From positions 1-64,000 of the forward strand of contig NZ_JAESVD010000015.1 of NCBI RefSeq assembly GCF_016765635.1: a stretch of DNA of 64,000 nucleotides. Direction: 5' to 3'. A program made the translations under genes and the position numbers. The notes under the pieces are model-generated. The model worked only from the letters and a program-made list of their open reading frames with translations. It did not search any database and was not told the origin of the DNA. The first letter of the stretch is position 1; each line of letters starts with the position of its first letter. Shown in pieces: positions 1 to 7,933 of this stretch. Origin of the DNA: Shewanella schlegeliana. GTDB taxonomy: Bacteria; Pseudomonadota; Gammaproteobacteria; Enterobacterales; Shewanellaceae.

Positions 1-116
1 TCACCCGTCCGCCGCTCGTCACCTCAGGAGCAAGCTCCCTTGTGTTACCGCTCGACTTGCATGTGTTAGGCCTGCCGCCAGCGTTCAATCTGAGCCATGA
101 TCAAACTCTTCAATTA
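1..116 (-). rRNA. rrs: 16S ribosomal RNA, 5' end (partial)
   Basis: Read on the minus strand, the sequence starts TAATTGAAGAGTTTGATCAT and continues through the universal CTGGCGGCAGGCCTAACACA segment. This is the first ~116 nt of a bacterial 16S rRNA; the rest lies beyond the left edge. The 5' end at about 116 is set by analogy with the E. coli mature end. The rRNA is transcribed off the window, with leader and promoters at 117-580. Confidence 0.97.
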
Positions 117-279
117 AAGTTTTTTTGCTTCACCTCGAAAGGGTCAGCGGCTCAACGAATTCTGTATTACATATTGCTATGAACACTCATTCATTAAGTA
201 AATTTTTGACTGCTTCGTTAGAAGACAGTTTCGAATAACTTAATCTCTGTGAGTGTCCACACAGATTTGCTTGTCATAT

Positions 280-290
280 TGTTAAAGAGC
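280..290 (-). promoter_or_regulatory. rrn leader boxA antitermination element
   Basis: The minus strand reads GCTCTTTAACA, the boxA sequence of gammaproteobacterial rrn leaders, where NusB/NusE load to prevent Rho termination. It lies about 165 nt before the 16S start and is followed by the usual leader segment containing CTGTGTGGACACTC. Confidence 0.8.
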
Positions 291-348
291 GTGAAGTCGT
301 CTTTCAGACTTCGCCTTAGACGCTTAGGTCGTTTGGCTGAGGAGGCGT

Positions 349-376
349 ATTCTACACTTCCCGTTGTTGGCGTCAA
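349..376 (-). promoter_or_regulatory. rrn promoter P2
   Basis: On the minus strand a -35 TTGACG (376-371) is separated by 16 bp from a -10 TAGAAT (354-349), followed by ACGCCTCC. Spacing and the position between boxA and P1 fit the P2 promoter of an rRNA operon. Confidence 0.7.
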
Positions 377-552
377 GCGCTTATTTTAAGAAGTTTTTCA
401 AGCGTTGATTTCTTAATCAGAAGTCGTCACCGAAGGTCCTTAAACCGCTTGTCACCAGATTCAAATCTCTTTCGATTTTCGAATCTCTAACACCGCTGCA
501 AGTCCCTTTCTACCTAGGTAGTTGGCCTGCTGTGCCGTGTCAGTGGATGCGC

Positions 553-580
553 ATTATAGGGATGTGAGATTAAAGCACAA
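553..580 (-). promoter_or_regulatory. rrn promoter P1
   Basis: On the minus strand a -35 TTGTGC (580-575) is followed after 16 bp by a consensus -10 TATAAT (558-553) and a GC-rich GCGC discriminator, typical of stringently controlled rRNA promoters. An A/T-rich UP-like stretch lies just upstream (581-610). The promoter is back to back with yrdA. Confidence 0.85.
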
Positions 581-632
581 GGGCAAAAATGAATAAAACT
601 CTAGTTTTATTACTGTTTGCTTATAAAACCCC

Positions 633-661
633 CTGACTAGCCACTTTTTAGGCTTTATAAT
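633..661 (+). promoter_or_regulatory. candidate promoter of yrdA
   Basis: A -10 TATAAT at 656-661 is preceded after 17 bp by a weak -35 CTGACT at 633-638. It lies 29 nt before the yrdA start codon. The call rests on box match and spacing only. Confidence 0.5.
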
Positions 662-690
662 GCAAAAAACTGCCATTTAAGGACTTTTAG

Positions 691-1248
691 ATGACTAACT
701 CGAGAAACAATAAGTCACTGCGCTCATATAAAGGGATAGTTCCTGAGCTTAAGAATGATGTTTATGTTGATCAGGACTGCGTTCTTGTCGGCGATATTAC
801 TTTAGATGATGATTCGAGTATTTGGCCGTTAGTTGCCGCTCGAGGTGATGTAAACCGTATCTATATAGGTAAGCGCTCAAATATCCAAGACGGTACGGTT
901 CTACATGTAACTCGTAAATCTCCATCATTACCCGAAGGTCACCCTTTGATCATTGGTGATGATGTGACAGTTGGTCACAAAGCTATGCTACATGGCTGCA
1001 AAGTCGGCAACCGTATTTTAGTCGGTATGGGTGCCATCATTTTAGATGGTGCCATTCTAGAAGACGATGTGATTTTAGGCGCAGGTTCCTTAGTTCCCCC
1101 AGGTAAGGTGCTAAAGAGTGGTTATCTGTATGTGGGTAGCCCCGCGAAACAGGCTCGGCCATTAACCGAAGCGGAGCTTGCCTTCCTACCCCAGTCTGCT
1201 GACAACTATGTCAGACTAAAGAACGAGTACTTACTAGAGAGCCAATAG
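691..1248 (+). CDS. yrdA: gamma-carbonic anhydrase-like hexapeptide-repeat protein
   Basis: A 185-aa left-handed beta-helix protein of the gamma-carbonic anhydrase/YrdA family, made of hexapeptide repeats (for example IWPLVAARGDVNRIYIG and DVILGAGSLVPPGK). Three histidines in the family's metal-site positions are visible: H72 (in TVLHVT), H96 and H101 (in VGHKAMLHG). The family binds zinc or iron as a trimer; carbonic anhydrase activity is often undetectable, so the physiological role is uncertain. The neighbourhood, next to an rrn operon and yrdB-aroE, is the same as in E. coli. The ATG follows a TAAGGA ribosome site. Confidence 0.93.
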   Translation: MTNSRNNKSLRSYKGIVPELKNDVYVDQDCVLVGDITLDDDSSIWPLVAARGDVNRIYIGKRSNIQDGTVLHVTRKSPSLPEGHPLIIGDDVTVGHKAMLHGCKVGNRILVGMGAIILDGAILEDDVILGAGSLVPPGKVLKSGYLYVGSPAKQARPLTEAELAFLPQSADNYVRLKNEYLLESQ

Positions 1249-1307
1249 TGAAAACTTATCTTTAATATCGTTTCTATTGTCTTATGCGATATCTCGTAGA
1301 TAGAGCC

Positions 1308-1586
1308 TTATAAAAGAACAACCCTTCCCAACTCATCGAACGTCTCTTGTTCGATGAGTTCTTCCACCTCTTCCTCGATATCAAAACGATACTCTTCAAA
1401 TAGCGCTAGCGCTTTTGCTGCTTTATCGCCATCATCTCCAGCCATCGGGGCAGCAGCAAGTGAAACGAGCTTATTTAGGCTAATACGACATTCAATATTA
1501 GCGCCTTGTACCTGAACAGGAAAAACAACGCTCTGTGTTTGCGTGTCCCAATCTTGTAGATCAGGAAATAAAATACTTTGGTTCAT
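1308..1586 (-). CDS. yrdB: DUF1488 family protein (YrdB-like)
   Basis: A small acidic 92-aa protein of the DUF1488 family. It starts MNQSILFPDLQDWD, much like E. coli YrdB, and ends in a Glu-rich helix (IEEEVEELIEQE). There is no signal peptide or membrane segment. Its function is unknown. It lies 23 bp after aroE on the same strand, so the two are probably cotranscribed, and the aroE-yrdB-yrdA order matches E. coli. The family assignment is from resemblance; nothing catalytic is visible. Confidence 0.88.
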   Translation of the reverse strand: MNQSILFPDLQDWDTQTQSVVFPVQVQGANIECRISLNKLVSLAAAPMAGDDGDKAAKALALFEEYRFDIEEEVEELIEQETFDELGRVVLL

Positions 1587-1609
1587 TTCTATCTCAAACT
1601 TATCTCAAT

Positions 1610-2425
1610 TTAAAGCTCGGCTCGAAGCTGAACTAAAACAGGCTGCACACTTGGCTTTATCTTACGCCAGATTTGGAAGCTTTCGGCTGCTTGCCCCACC
1701 AGCATGCCTAAACCATCTATTGTCTGACTCGCCCCTTGCGTCTTCGCCCATTCATTAAAAGCCGTTGCTTCTTTGCCATACATCATATCGTAGCAGACTG
1801 TCTCAGACGTAATGGCATCACCACTTATATTTGGCACCTCACCACTTAAACTGGAAGAAGTTGAATTAATAATGAGGTCGTAGCTTTGGCCTGCATGCGC
1901 TATTGGTAAAGCGATAACCGTGCCATAACTGGCAAATAGCTCGGCCAGAGCCTCAGCCTTCGATTGAGTTCTGTTTACTATCGTCAGTTTTTTAACTCCC
2001 GCATTTAGTAGCGGCAGAATACAACCTCTTGCCGCACCACCCGCTCCCACCAATAGAACATTTAACCCTGTAAGACTCCCTAGGTTCCTTTCTAGATCGG
2101 CAACTAACCCTAGACCATCGGTATTATCACCGCGGATCCTACCGTCGGCCAATACAGACAGCGTATTCACAGCTCCAGCGAGTTGTGCTTGCTCGCTAAG
2201 CTCATCACAGAGTGCAAACGCTTGCTCTTTAAAAGGCACTGTTACATTGGCTCCTAAACCATTAGCCGCGACGAATGCGCTAAAGCTGGGCTCAAAACCA
2301 CCGACAGGTGCAAGAATGGCTTCATAGGTTAATGACTGAGACGTTTCCTTGGCAAACATCGTATGAATTTTTGGGGACTTACTGTGGCCAATAGGATTGC
2401 CAAATACTGCATATCGTTCAGTCAT
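1610..2425 (-). CDS. aroE: shikimate dehydrogenase (NADP+)
   Basis: A 271-aa AroE, which reduces 3-dehydroshikimate to shikimate in the aromatic amino-acid pathway. The substrate-binding start NPIGHSKSP (10-18), catalytic K66 in VPFKEQ and D103 in GDNTDG, and the nucleotide loop GAGGAAR (127-133) are all present. The NRTQSKAE motif after beta-2 fits NADP preference. Length is normal for the family. It is first of an aroE-yrdB pair, and transcription diverges from the haemoglobin gene at 2605. Confidence 0.97.
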   Translation of the reverse strand: MTERYAVFGNPIGHSKSPKIHTMFAKETSQSLTYEAILAPVGGFEPSFSAFVAANGLGANVTVPFKEQAFALCDELSEQAQLAGAVNTLSVLADGRIRGDNTDGLGLVADLERNLGSLTGLNVLLVGAGGAARGCILPLLNAGVKKLTIVNRTQSKAEALAELFASYGTVIALPIAHAGQSYDLIINSTSSSLSGEVPNISGDAITSETVCYDMMYGKEATAFNEWAKTQGASQTIDGLGMLVGQAAESFQIWRKIKPSVQPVLVQLRAEL

Positions 2426-2604
2426 GTTTACTTCTCTAGCCGTGCAAAAATACTAGTGTAACCTGCTTCCGCTAACTCGCAATCACTTCCAGACGAGTTA
2501 TTTTCAACTCTCATTTCTAATGTGACTCATTTAATTAGCTTGATAAATATGGCCAGTCGCCTGCTAGACTGCTCCACATATTAGAGCAATGGAACTAGAG
2601 CTGT

Positions 2605-3039
2605 ATGAACTGGTTAAAACAAATTTTAGGTAATAAACAATCGAGTCAAGATAGAGACTCACGCCAATCTAACGCTTATGATCGCATCGGTGGAGAGGAA
2701 GTGATCCGTGCGATAGCCCATCAGTTTTATCTGCAGATGCAAACTAATCAGGCGACCCAAGAGTTATTGTCAATTCATAGAGCCCCAATCAAGGAGTCGG
2801 AACAAAAGCTATTTGAATTTCTAAGCGGTTGGCTTGGTGGGCCACAACTATATCTGCAGAAACATGGTCACCCAGCATTACGAGCTAGGCATATGCCATT
2901 TAAGGTCGATGAAGATATGCGTGACCAATGGTTGCTCTGTATGAAAACGGCGATAGAGATAGAAGTGAAAGATCCGCAGCATCAACAGGCTATATATAGT
3001 GCTATTGCGACGCTTGCGGACCATATGCGAAACCAATAA
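2605..3039 (+). CDS. group II truncated haemoglobin
   Basis: A 144-aa 2-on-2 globin with a ~24-residue polar N-terminal extension. Group II marks are the segment WLGGPQLYLQKHGHPALRAR, the proximal haem histidine H96 (RHMPF) and Trp G8 at W109 (RDQWLLC). The distal CD1 region has H58 rather than Tyr. Group II globins bind O2, NO or sulfide and are linked to oxidative and nitrosative stress or low-temperature metabolism; the ligand here cannot be told. It lies convergent to hemF, which makes the haem precursor. It is not part of the E. coli version of this gene cluster. Confidence 0.9.
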   Translation: MNWLKQILGNKQSSQDRDSRQSNAYDRIGGEEVIRAIAHQFYLQMQTNQATQELLSIHRAPIKESEQKLFEFLSGWLGGPQLYLQKHGHPALRARHMPFKVDEDMRDQWLLCMKTAIEIEVKDPQHQQAIYSAIATLADHMRNQ

Positions 3040-3093
3040 CGTTTAAGAACATGATTGGTTTCGCTGCTATAGCGATGCTGGTGATAAAGCCCG

Positions 3094-4008
3094 TTAAAGG
3101 TTTAACCAATCTCTTGGCCTTAGGTAATCACTATAAAGCTGTGCCTCTGGGCTACCCTCTTCTGGTGTGTAGGCATATTGCCAACGTACCAGTGGTGGCA
3201 TCGACATGAGAATAGACTCTGTACGACCACCAGTCTGTAGACCAAACAGGGTGCCACGGTCATAAACCAAGTTAAATTCAACATATCTCCCGCGGCGGTA
3301 TAACTGGAACTGGCGTTCATGCTCACCATACTCAGTATCTTTACGACGCTCAACGATTGGGGCGTACGCCGTTAAGAACCCATTACCCACAGCTTGCATA
3401 AAGGCGAAACTGTCATCAAAACCTTGCTGGTTCAGATCATCAAAGAAGAGTCCGCCTACACCACGGGTTTCACTACGATGGGGAAGGAAGAAGTATTCGT
3501 CACACCACTTTTTATATTTAGGATAAATCTCATCGCCAAAGGGTTCACATAAAGACTTAGCACTCTGATGCCACTCAACCACATCTTCTAAATAGGGATA
3601 GTAAGGAGTTAAGTCAAAACCACCACCAAACCACCAAACGGGATCAACCCCCTCTTTATGGGCAATAAAAAAACGTACGTTGGCATGTGTGGTTGGAATA
3701 TGTGGGTTATTGGGATGAATAACTAAAGAAACGCCCATCGCCTCAAAACTGCGACCAGCAAGCTCTGGGCGATGTGCCGTTGCAGAGGCAGGCATAGAGG
3801 CGCCCATAACATGTGAGAAGTTAACGCCAGCTTGTTCAAATACAGCACCACCAGTCAGTACGCGGCTCTGTCCACCACCGCCCTCTTCACGCTTCCAGGA
3901 GTCTTCTGCAAATTGTGCAGTGCCATCCAATGCTTCGAGTCCATTACAAATTCGATTTTGAAGATCGAGCAAGAAAGCTTTTACTACTGTTGAATCTGGT
4001 GTGCTCAT
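3094..4008 (-). CDS. hemF: oxygen-dependent coproporphyrinogen III oxidase
   Basis: A 304-aa HemF, which uses O2 to decarboxylate coproporphyrinogen III to protoporphyrinogen IX. Signature segments are GVNFSHVMG, HANVRFF, WWFGGGFDLTPYYPY, HRSETRGVGGLFFDD and GRYVEFNLVYDRGTLFGLQT. Length is standard. It follows tsaC by 23 bp on the same strand, so yrdD-tsaC-hemF probably forms an operon. With two HemG-type enzymes at 16055 and 17175, the window holds both of the last two porphyrinogen oxidation steps of haem synthesis. Confidence 0.97.
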   Translation of the reverse strand: MSTPDSTVVKAFLLDLQNRICNGLEALDGTAQFAEDSWKREEGGGGQSRVLTGGAVFEQAGVNFSHVMGASMPASATAHRPELAGRSFEAMGVSLVIHPNNPHIPTTHANVRFFIAHKEGVDPVWWFGGGFDLTPYYPYLEDVVEWHQSAKSLCEPFGDEIYPKYKKWCDEYFFLPHRSETRGVGGLFFDDLNQQGFDDSFAFMQAVGNGFLTAYAPIVERRKDTEYGEHERQFQLYRRGRYVEFNLVYDRGTLFGLQTGGRTESILMSMPPLVRWQYAYTPEEGSPEAQLYSDYLRPRDWLNL

Positions 4009-4031
4009 AATATTCCTTTTATAGAGGCGGA

Positions 4032-4595
4032 TTAACCTTGTCTAATAATATTGCCACTCTTGGCATCGATAATCGTGGATGGCGCAGTTTGGCTTCCTAA
4101 CTCTCCAACAACTAGTGCGGCAATCATTCCTTCAAACTGCTCTTTAATGGTTGCTGGCGTAAGTGCTGGCTCCTGACCCGATAGGTTTGCACTGGTAGAA
4201 ACAACCGGCTTATTAATTGCGTCACATAATGCCTTTACCCCGCCATGATCAGTAACGCGTACCGCTATAGAGTCAAAGGTGCCACAGAGTAACTTAGATA
4301 GCCCAGGTTTAATTGGCATAATAAAAGTAAACGGACCCGGCCATTTACTCTGAGCAAAAGCTAATTGCTCTGCAGTTAATTGAGACTCATCGATATAAGG
4401 TTGCAACTGTCGATAGTCGCCCGCAACTAAGATCAGCCCTTTCTGCCAAGGTCGCTGTTTTATCAGCAGTAACTGATTGATGGCGTCATCGTTATCAGGA
4501 TCGCAACCTAAGCCATAAACCGCTTCAGTTGGGTAGGCTATCACTCCACCTTTCTCGACCAGTGCGGCTACGTCCGCCGGCAATACTTCTAACAT
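4032..4595 (-). CDS. tsaC: threonylcarbamoyl-AMP synthase (Sua5/YrdC family)
   Basis: A 187-aa TsaC/YrdC, the short form without the Sua5 C-terminal domain. It makes threonylcarbamoyl-adenylate from Thr, bicarbonate and ATP, the first step of the t6A37 modification of ANN-reading tRNAs. Visible motifs are GGVIAYPTEAVYGLG (16-30), the KQRPWQKG nucleotide loop (46-53) and STSANLSG. It lies between yrdD and hemF on one strand, and in E. coli it is likewise next to yrdD and aroE. Confidence 0.95.
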   Translation of the reverse strand: MLEVLPADVAALVEKGGVIAYPTEAVYGLGCDPDNDDAINQLLLIKQRPWQKGLILVAGDYRQLQPYIDESQLTAEQLAFAQSKWPGPFTFIMPIKPGLSKLLCGTFDSIAVRVTDHGGVKALCDAINKPVVSTSANLSGQEPALTPATIKEQFEGMIAALVVGELGSQTAPSTIIDAKSGNIIRQG

Positions 4596-4683
4596 TTTTT
4601 ATCTCTTAACCTTATTTAATCCGCGCAGTGTAATGTCACTATGATTACTCAAAAGTAATATTAGCGAAAGACAATATGAATAC

Positions 4684-5247
4684 TTAAACAGGCCGTTTAT
4701 ATTTGCATGCCTTTTCAGGGCACTCTAAACGCATTCCTGCTGCGCCCTTACGTTCGACTAAGATCCCAAAGCCGCAATCAGGACAAGTTTCAGCTCTAGG
4801 TGGATAGTTAACTAAGAACTTACATTTTGGGTAAGCACTGCAAGCATAAAACGACTTACCAAATCGACTGGTTCTATGCTCAATATGTCCCTTTTTGCAT
4901 TTAGGGCAAGGGATCTCATCTTTGCTATCAGCCTGATCGTGCTTTTCGATGTGACTACACTCAGGATAATTAGTGCAGCCAATAAAAATACCAAAACGCC
5001 CAGACTTAACCGCTAGCTCATTGCCGCAATCAGGGCAAACAGAACCCTCAATGACTTGCGTCTCAATCGACTCGTGCTGCACCAACGGTCTTGTGTAATC
5101 ACAACTTGGATAGTTATTACACCCAATAAAACCACCGTGCTTACTGTGCTTTACCGACAACTCGCAGCCACATTTTGGGCAAAGCTCAAACTCTTTCTCA
5201 AGAGCGTGCTCATGCGTAGTAAACAGTTGCTGATCTATTTTGGTCAT
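4684..5247 (-). CDS. yrdD: topoisomerase-like zinc-ribbon protein
   Basis: A 187-aa protein of four consecutive C4 zinc ribbons like those at the C-terminus of topoisomerase I: C23/C26-C43/C49, C71/C74-C91/C97, C114/C117-C136/C142 and C155/C158-C176/C181. It has no topoisomerase catalytic domain. The usual name is YrdD or topoisomerase DNA-binding C4 zinc-finger protein. It probably binds single-stranded nucleic acid, but its role is unproven. All sixteen cysteines are intact. It probably heads the yrdD-tsaC-hemF unit. Confidence 0.92.
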   Translation of the reverse strand: MTKIDQQLFTTHEHALEKEFELCPKCGCELSVKHSKHGGFIGCNNYPSCDYTRPLVQHESIETQVIEGSVCPDCGNELAVKSGRFGIFIGCTNYPECSHIEKHDQADSKDEIPCPKCKKGHIEHRTSRFGKSFYACSAYPKCKFLVNYPPRAETCPDCGFGILVERKGAAGMRLECPEKACKYKRPV

Positions 5248-5383
5248 GATCGTCTCAATTCATCTCTATGCCGCTATTCTACCAAGGAATCGATTAAGTT
5301 TTATATTCCAGTGTTAGAATTTCGTAAAAAGCAATGATATATTGTATTCAATAAATAAAAGGGATAAAAATAAAGGAATAAAA

Positions 5384-7156
5384 ATGAATACATCCTCAAA
5401 GTTCGCTATGACTATTATAGCGGGTCTGCTCACTTCTCTCTCAGGTTGTGCCAGTGTCGAGCAGCAAGCTGCCAACCCACAAGCCATTAGCCAAATCGCT
5501 GCAGCCTCAGAAACTGCTCTGTTTAACGCCCAAAGCTCACTCTTAACACGAGATACCTTTTTACAAGCCAGCTCAGCTCTGAGTACAACTCAAAATGTCG
5601 ATACGGCTAATCAGCTACTCTACTTCTTCCGCGCCTTTAGCTATTACGGCCCCGTAGATGATCTTAAGGCTGCAGATATCTCTGCTTTAGCGTTAGCACT
5701 TGAGGAGTTAAGTGACTCTGGCATACTCAACAATCACGCCCGCCTGCAAGAACAATATGCGGTAACGATATATCGCTACTTCGCTAATAATGATGCCGCA
5801 TCGGCCCTGGAACCACTACTTCCTCAGCTAGAAACCCAGCTACAGCAACTAGCAACATCGACACCAAATAAAACTAACGACTACGGCTTACTAGAAACAC
5901 TCAAAGCCTATGGTTTCTTACTTAATAAAAGCCGTAAAGATGTTGATGGCGAGCTAAACAAGATATTACTAGCAGCCGATCTAAATACACCGCTATTGGA
6001 GTTTGCAGCCAGCCCAGCAAGTATTCGCGCCGAAAGTGACTGGCCGCGCACCAATGCATACTGGGCACTTGCTCTCTACCGCCTAGCCCTCCCATCATCA
6101 GAAGATGGTGAAGAGACCGAGCAAGAACTTGCCGTAGATGCCGCAGTTGCTGCAATCGCAAAAGCCGATGTCGCGCAACGTGGTGATATAGCAAAAGATG
6201 CTTATACCGCTGGTTTTCACGTAAACGTATTTGGTGGCCAGGAGCTGTGTGAAGAGAATAGCGAAATATGTCGTATTCCAGAGCTTAAAACGGCTCTCCC
6301 CATTGAGCATCACTGCTCCGATAGTTTGTTCATTCTTACTCAAGATCTGAATGAGCAAGAGTTAGCCGAGAGCTGTACTAAGCTGACATCTCAAGAATCT
6401 GACTTCCATAGCGTACTAGAGACCGAGCTAAAACCCACACCTAATGACTTTAATACCGCGCTTAGGGTTGTCGCCTTTAAGAACTGGAGCCAATACCACC
6501 TCAATGGCCAGCTGATCTTTGATATCAACACAGATAACGGTGGCATGTACATCGAAGGCACCCCTTCTAAACCCGGTAATCAGGCAACCTTCTTTGCCTA
6601 CCGCCAATGGTGGATTGAACCCGAGTTTAGAGTCTGGAATCTCAACCATGAATATGTGCACTACCTCGATGGTCACTTTGTAAAATATGCTGGTTTTGGA
6701 CACTTCCCATCTAAAATGGTGTGGTGGTCAGAAGGCTTAGCCGAGTATGTTTCTAAAGGCAATGATAACCCTTCAGCCCTTAGAGTTATCAAGCGTGATA
6801 TTGAAGAGGCGCCAACACTGGAGGAGATCTTTGCCACTGAATATAAAGATGGCCAAGACAGAACCTATAAGTGGAGCTATATGGCTATTCGTTTCCTAGT
6901 CGAAAATCATCATGCTGATTTTGTACAACTAAGCAAATACCTAAAAACCGACTACTTTGAGGGTTATGAGCAACTGATGGCGTCGTTAACCACACATCAA
7001 CCGCAATTCGCCGACTGGTTAAACACTCAGGTTAACGCCTTTAATGATAGCGAAGAGGAAGCGAAGCCAAGACTGCGCAAGCAAGGTCGTTACGACTACC
7101 GAGATTACCTGCAGCCACAGCACTTAGCCCATGGTGAAAACCATCTGAAATTCTAG
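5384..7156 (+). CDS. M9-family collagenase-like lipoprotein
   Basis: A 590-aa secreted zinc protease of the Vibrio-type M9 collagenase family. The start is placed at the ATG preceded by AAAGGA (5372-5377), giving a lipoprotein signal peptide with lipobox LSGC (Cys22); Ala at +2 suggests the outer membrane. A helical M9N-type region fills ~30-330. The catalytic HEYVH (His422, Glu423, His426) is followed by the third ligand Glu450 in WWSEGLAEYVS. There are no PKD or collagen-binding domains at the C-terminus, so this is the short form. It splits the yrdD and smg-dprA genes that adjoin in E. coli, suggesting an acquired insertion. The substrate (collagen or other peptides) is inferred. Confidence 0.9.
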   Translation: MNTSSKFAMTIIAGLLTSLSGCASVEQQAANPQAISQIAAASETALFNAQSSLLTRDTFLQASSALSTTQNVDTANQLLYFFRAFSYYGPVDDLKAADISALALALEELSDSGILNNHARLQEQYAVTIYRYFANNDAASALEPLLPQLETQLQQLATSTPNKTNDYGLLETLKAYGFLLNKSRKDVDGELNKILLAADLNTPLLEFAASPASIRAESDWPRTNAYWALALYRLALPSSEDGEETEQELAVDAAVAAIAKADVAQRGDIAKDAYTAGFHVNVFGGQELCEENSEICRIPELKTALPIEHHCSDSLFILTQDLNEQELAESCTKLTSQESDFHSVLETELKPTPNDFNTALRVVAFKNWSQYHLNGQLIFDINTDNGGMYIEGTPSKPGNQATFFAYRQWWIEPEFRVWNLNHEYVHYLDGHFVKYAGFGHFPSKMVWWSEGLAEYVSKGNDNPSALRVIKRDIEEAPTLEEIFATEYKDGQDRTYKWSYMAIRFLVENHHADFVQLSKYLKTDYFEGYEQLMASLTTHQPQFADWLNTQVNAFNDSEEEAKPRLRKQGRYDYRDYLQPQHLAHGENHLKF

Positions 7157-7457
7157 GCATAAAGCCAATTTGTATCCATCCATGGCAAATTGGCATAAGT
7201 GTTCTGACCTCTAGAGATAGAGGAAGTGCGAATAAATGTACGACTGAATGGATTCAGGAGGTCAGAGTAACGCAGGACGCAGTTACCGATGGAACATTTA
7301 TCGCCTGACACAAATCCCTTCTTACGCAATCCTTGCGTTCAGGGATAAGTACATCCATGTACAACGCCTATTTGTGTCCATCCATGGCAAATAGGCATAA
7401 ATGTTCCAGACACAAAAAAGGAGGCTTAGGCCTCCTTTGTTTTAGGTTCTTTATAGA
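7157..7457. repeat. intergenic repeat with two related hairpins
   Basis: The gap between the collagenase gene and smg holds two copies of a hairpin. Copy A has arms 7164-7172 and 7186-7194; copy B has arms 7366-7374 and 7388-7396. Both have 13-nt loops ending in TCCATCCATGG, and each is followed by ATAAnTGTTC. The arms differ between copies but stay paired. An inverted pair TCTGACCTC (7203-7211) / GAGGTCAGA (7259-7267) lies between them. No gene is supported here. A third copy is at 63640. Confidence 0.75.
7417..7438 (-). terminator. terminator of dprA-smg
   Basis: A perfect 9-bp stem AAAGGAGGC / GCCTCCTTT with a 4-nt loop lies 20 nt beyond the smg stop codon. On the minus strand it is followed by TTTTTT, giving a Rho-independent terminator. 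It borders hairpin copy B. Confidence 0.85.
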
Positions 7458-7931
7458 CTACGAGTGCAGGCGCCCGTCGGGCTGTTCAAAGATAAGATCT
7501 TCCATCTGCTCGTAGGCAGACTCATGACCCGGTGCATTAAATAGCACCATTAAGATAACCCACTTCAGATCATCAAGATTCAGGGTAGGCTCATCGATTT
7601 CCATAACTCGGTCGATCACCATTTCACGGGTCTCAACGCTAAGCACTTTAATCTGCTCTAAAAATAGTAAGAAACCACGACTCTCGACGTCAATCTTTTC
7701 CATTTCGGCATCGGTATAAATACGGAATGAGTGCTGATCATGGTTACAAAGATAAGGCGTGCCTGCTTCTTGAAGTTCAGCTAAACGCTCCAACCAAGAA
7801 AGTGCTTTAATGATTTCGCTCTGGTGAAATCCGGCGCGAGTAAGTTCTTTTGTGAGTTCGTCTTCATCTACCAATAGTTCAACTTCACTATGAACATAGT
7901 TTTCAAATAAATACATGAGGATATCAAACAT
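7458..7931 (-). CDS. smg: Smg family protein (DUF494)
   Basis: A 157-aa acidic helical protein of the Smg/DUF494 family, starting MFDILMYLFENYVHSE. The start is the ATG after GAGGAG; an upstream in-frame ATG would extend into the end of dprA. Smg sits beside dprA in many gammaproteobacteria, but its function is not established, and no catalytic motif or membrane segment is visible. It begins 2 nt after the dprA stop codon, so the two are almost certainly translationally coupled. Confidence 0.94.
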   Translation of the reverse strand: MFDILMYLFENYVHSEVELLVDEDELTKELTRAGFHQSEIIKALSWLERLAELQEAGTPYLCNHDQHSFRIYTDAEMEKIDVESRGFLLFLEQIKVLSVETREMVIDRVMEIDEPTLNLDDLKWVILMVLFNAPGHESAYEQMEDLIFEQPDGRLHS

Positions 7932-7933
7932 GG

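Noticed and set aside
7333..7515. 60-codon plus-strand open frame over the hairpin repeat
   Set aside because: It crosses the repeat, the terminator and the end of smg, has no ribosome site and no recognisable domain.
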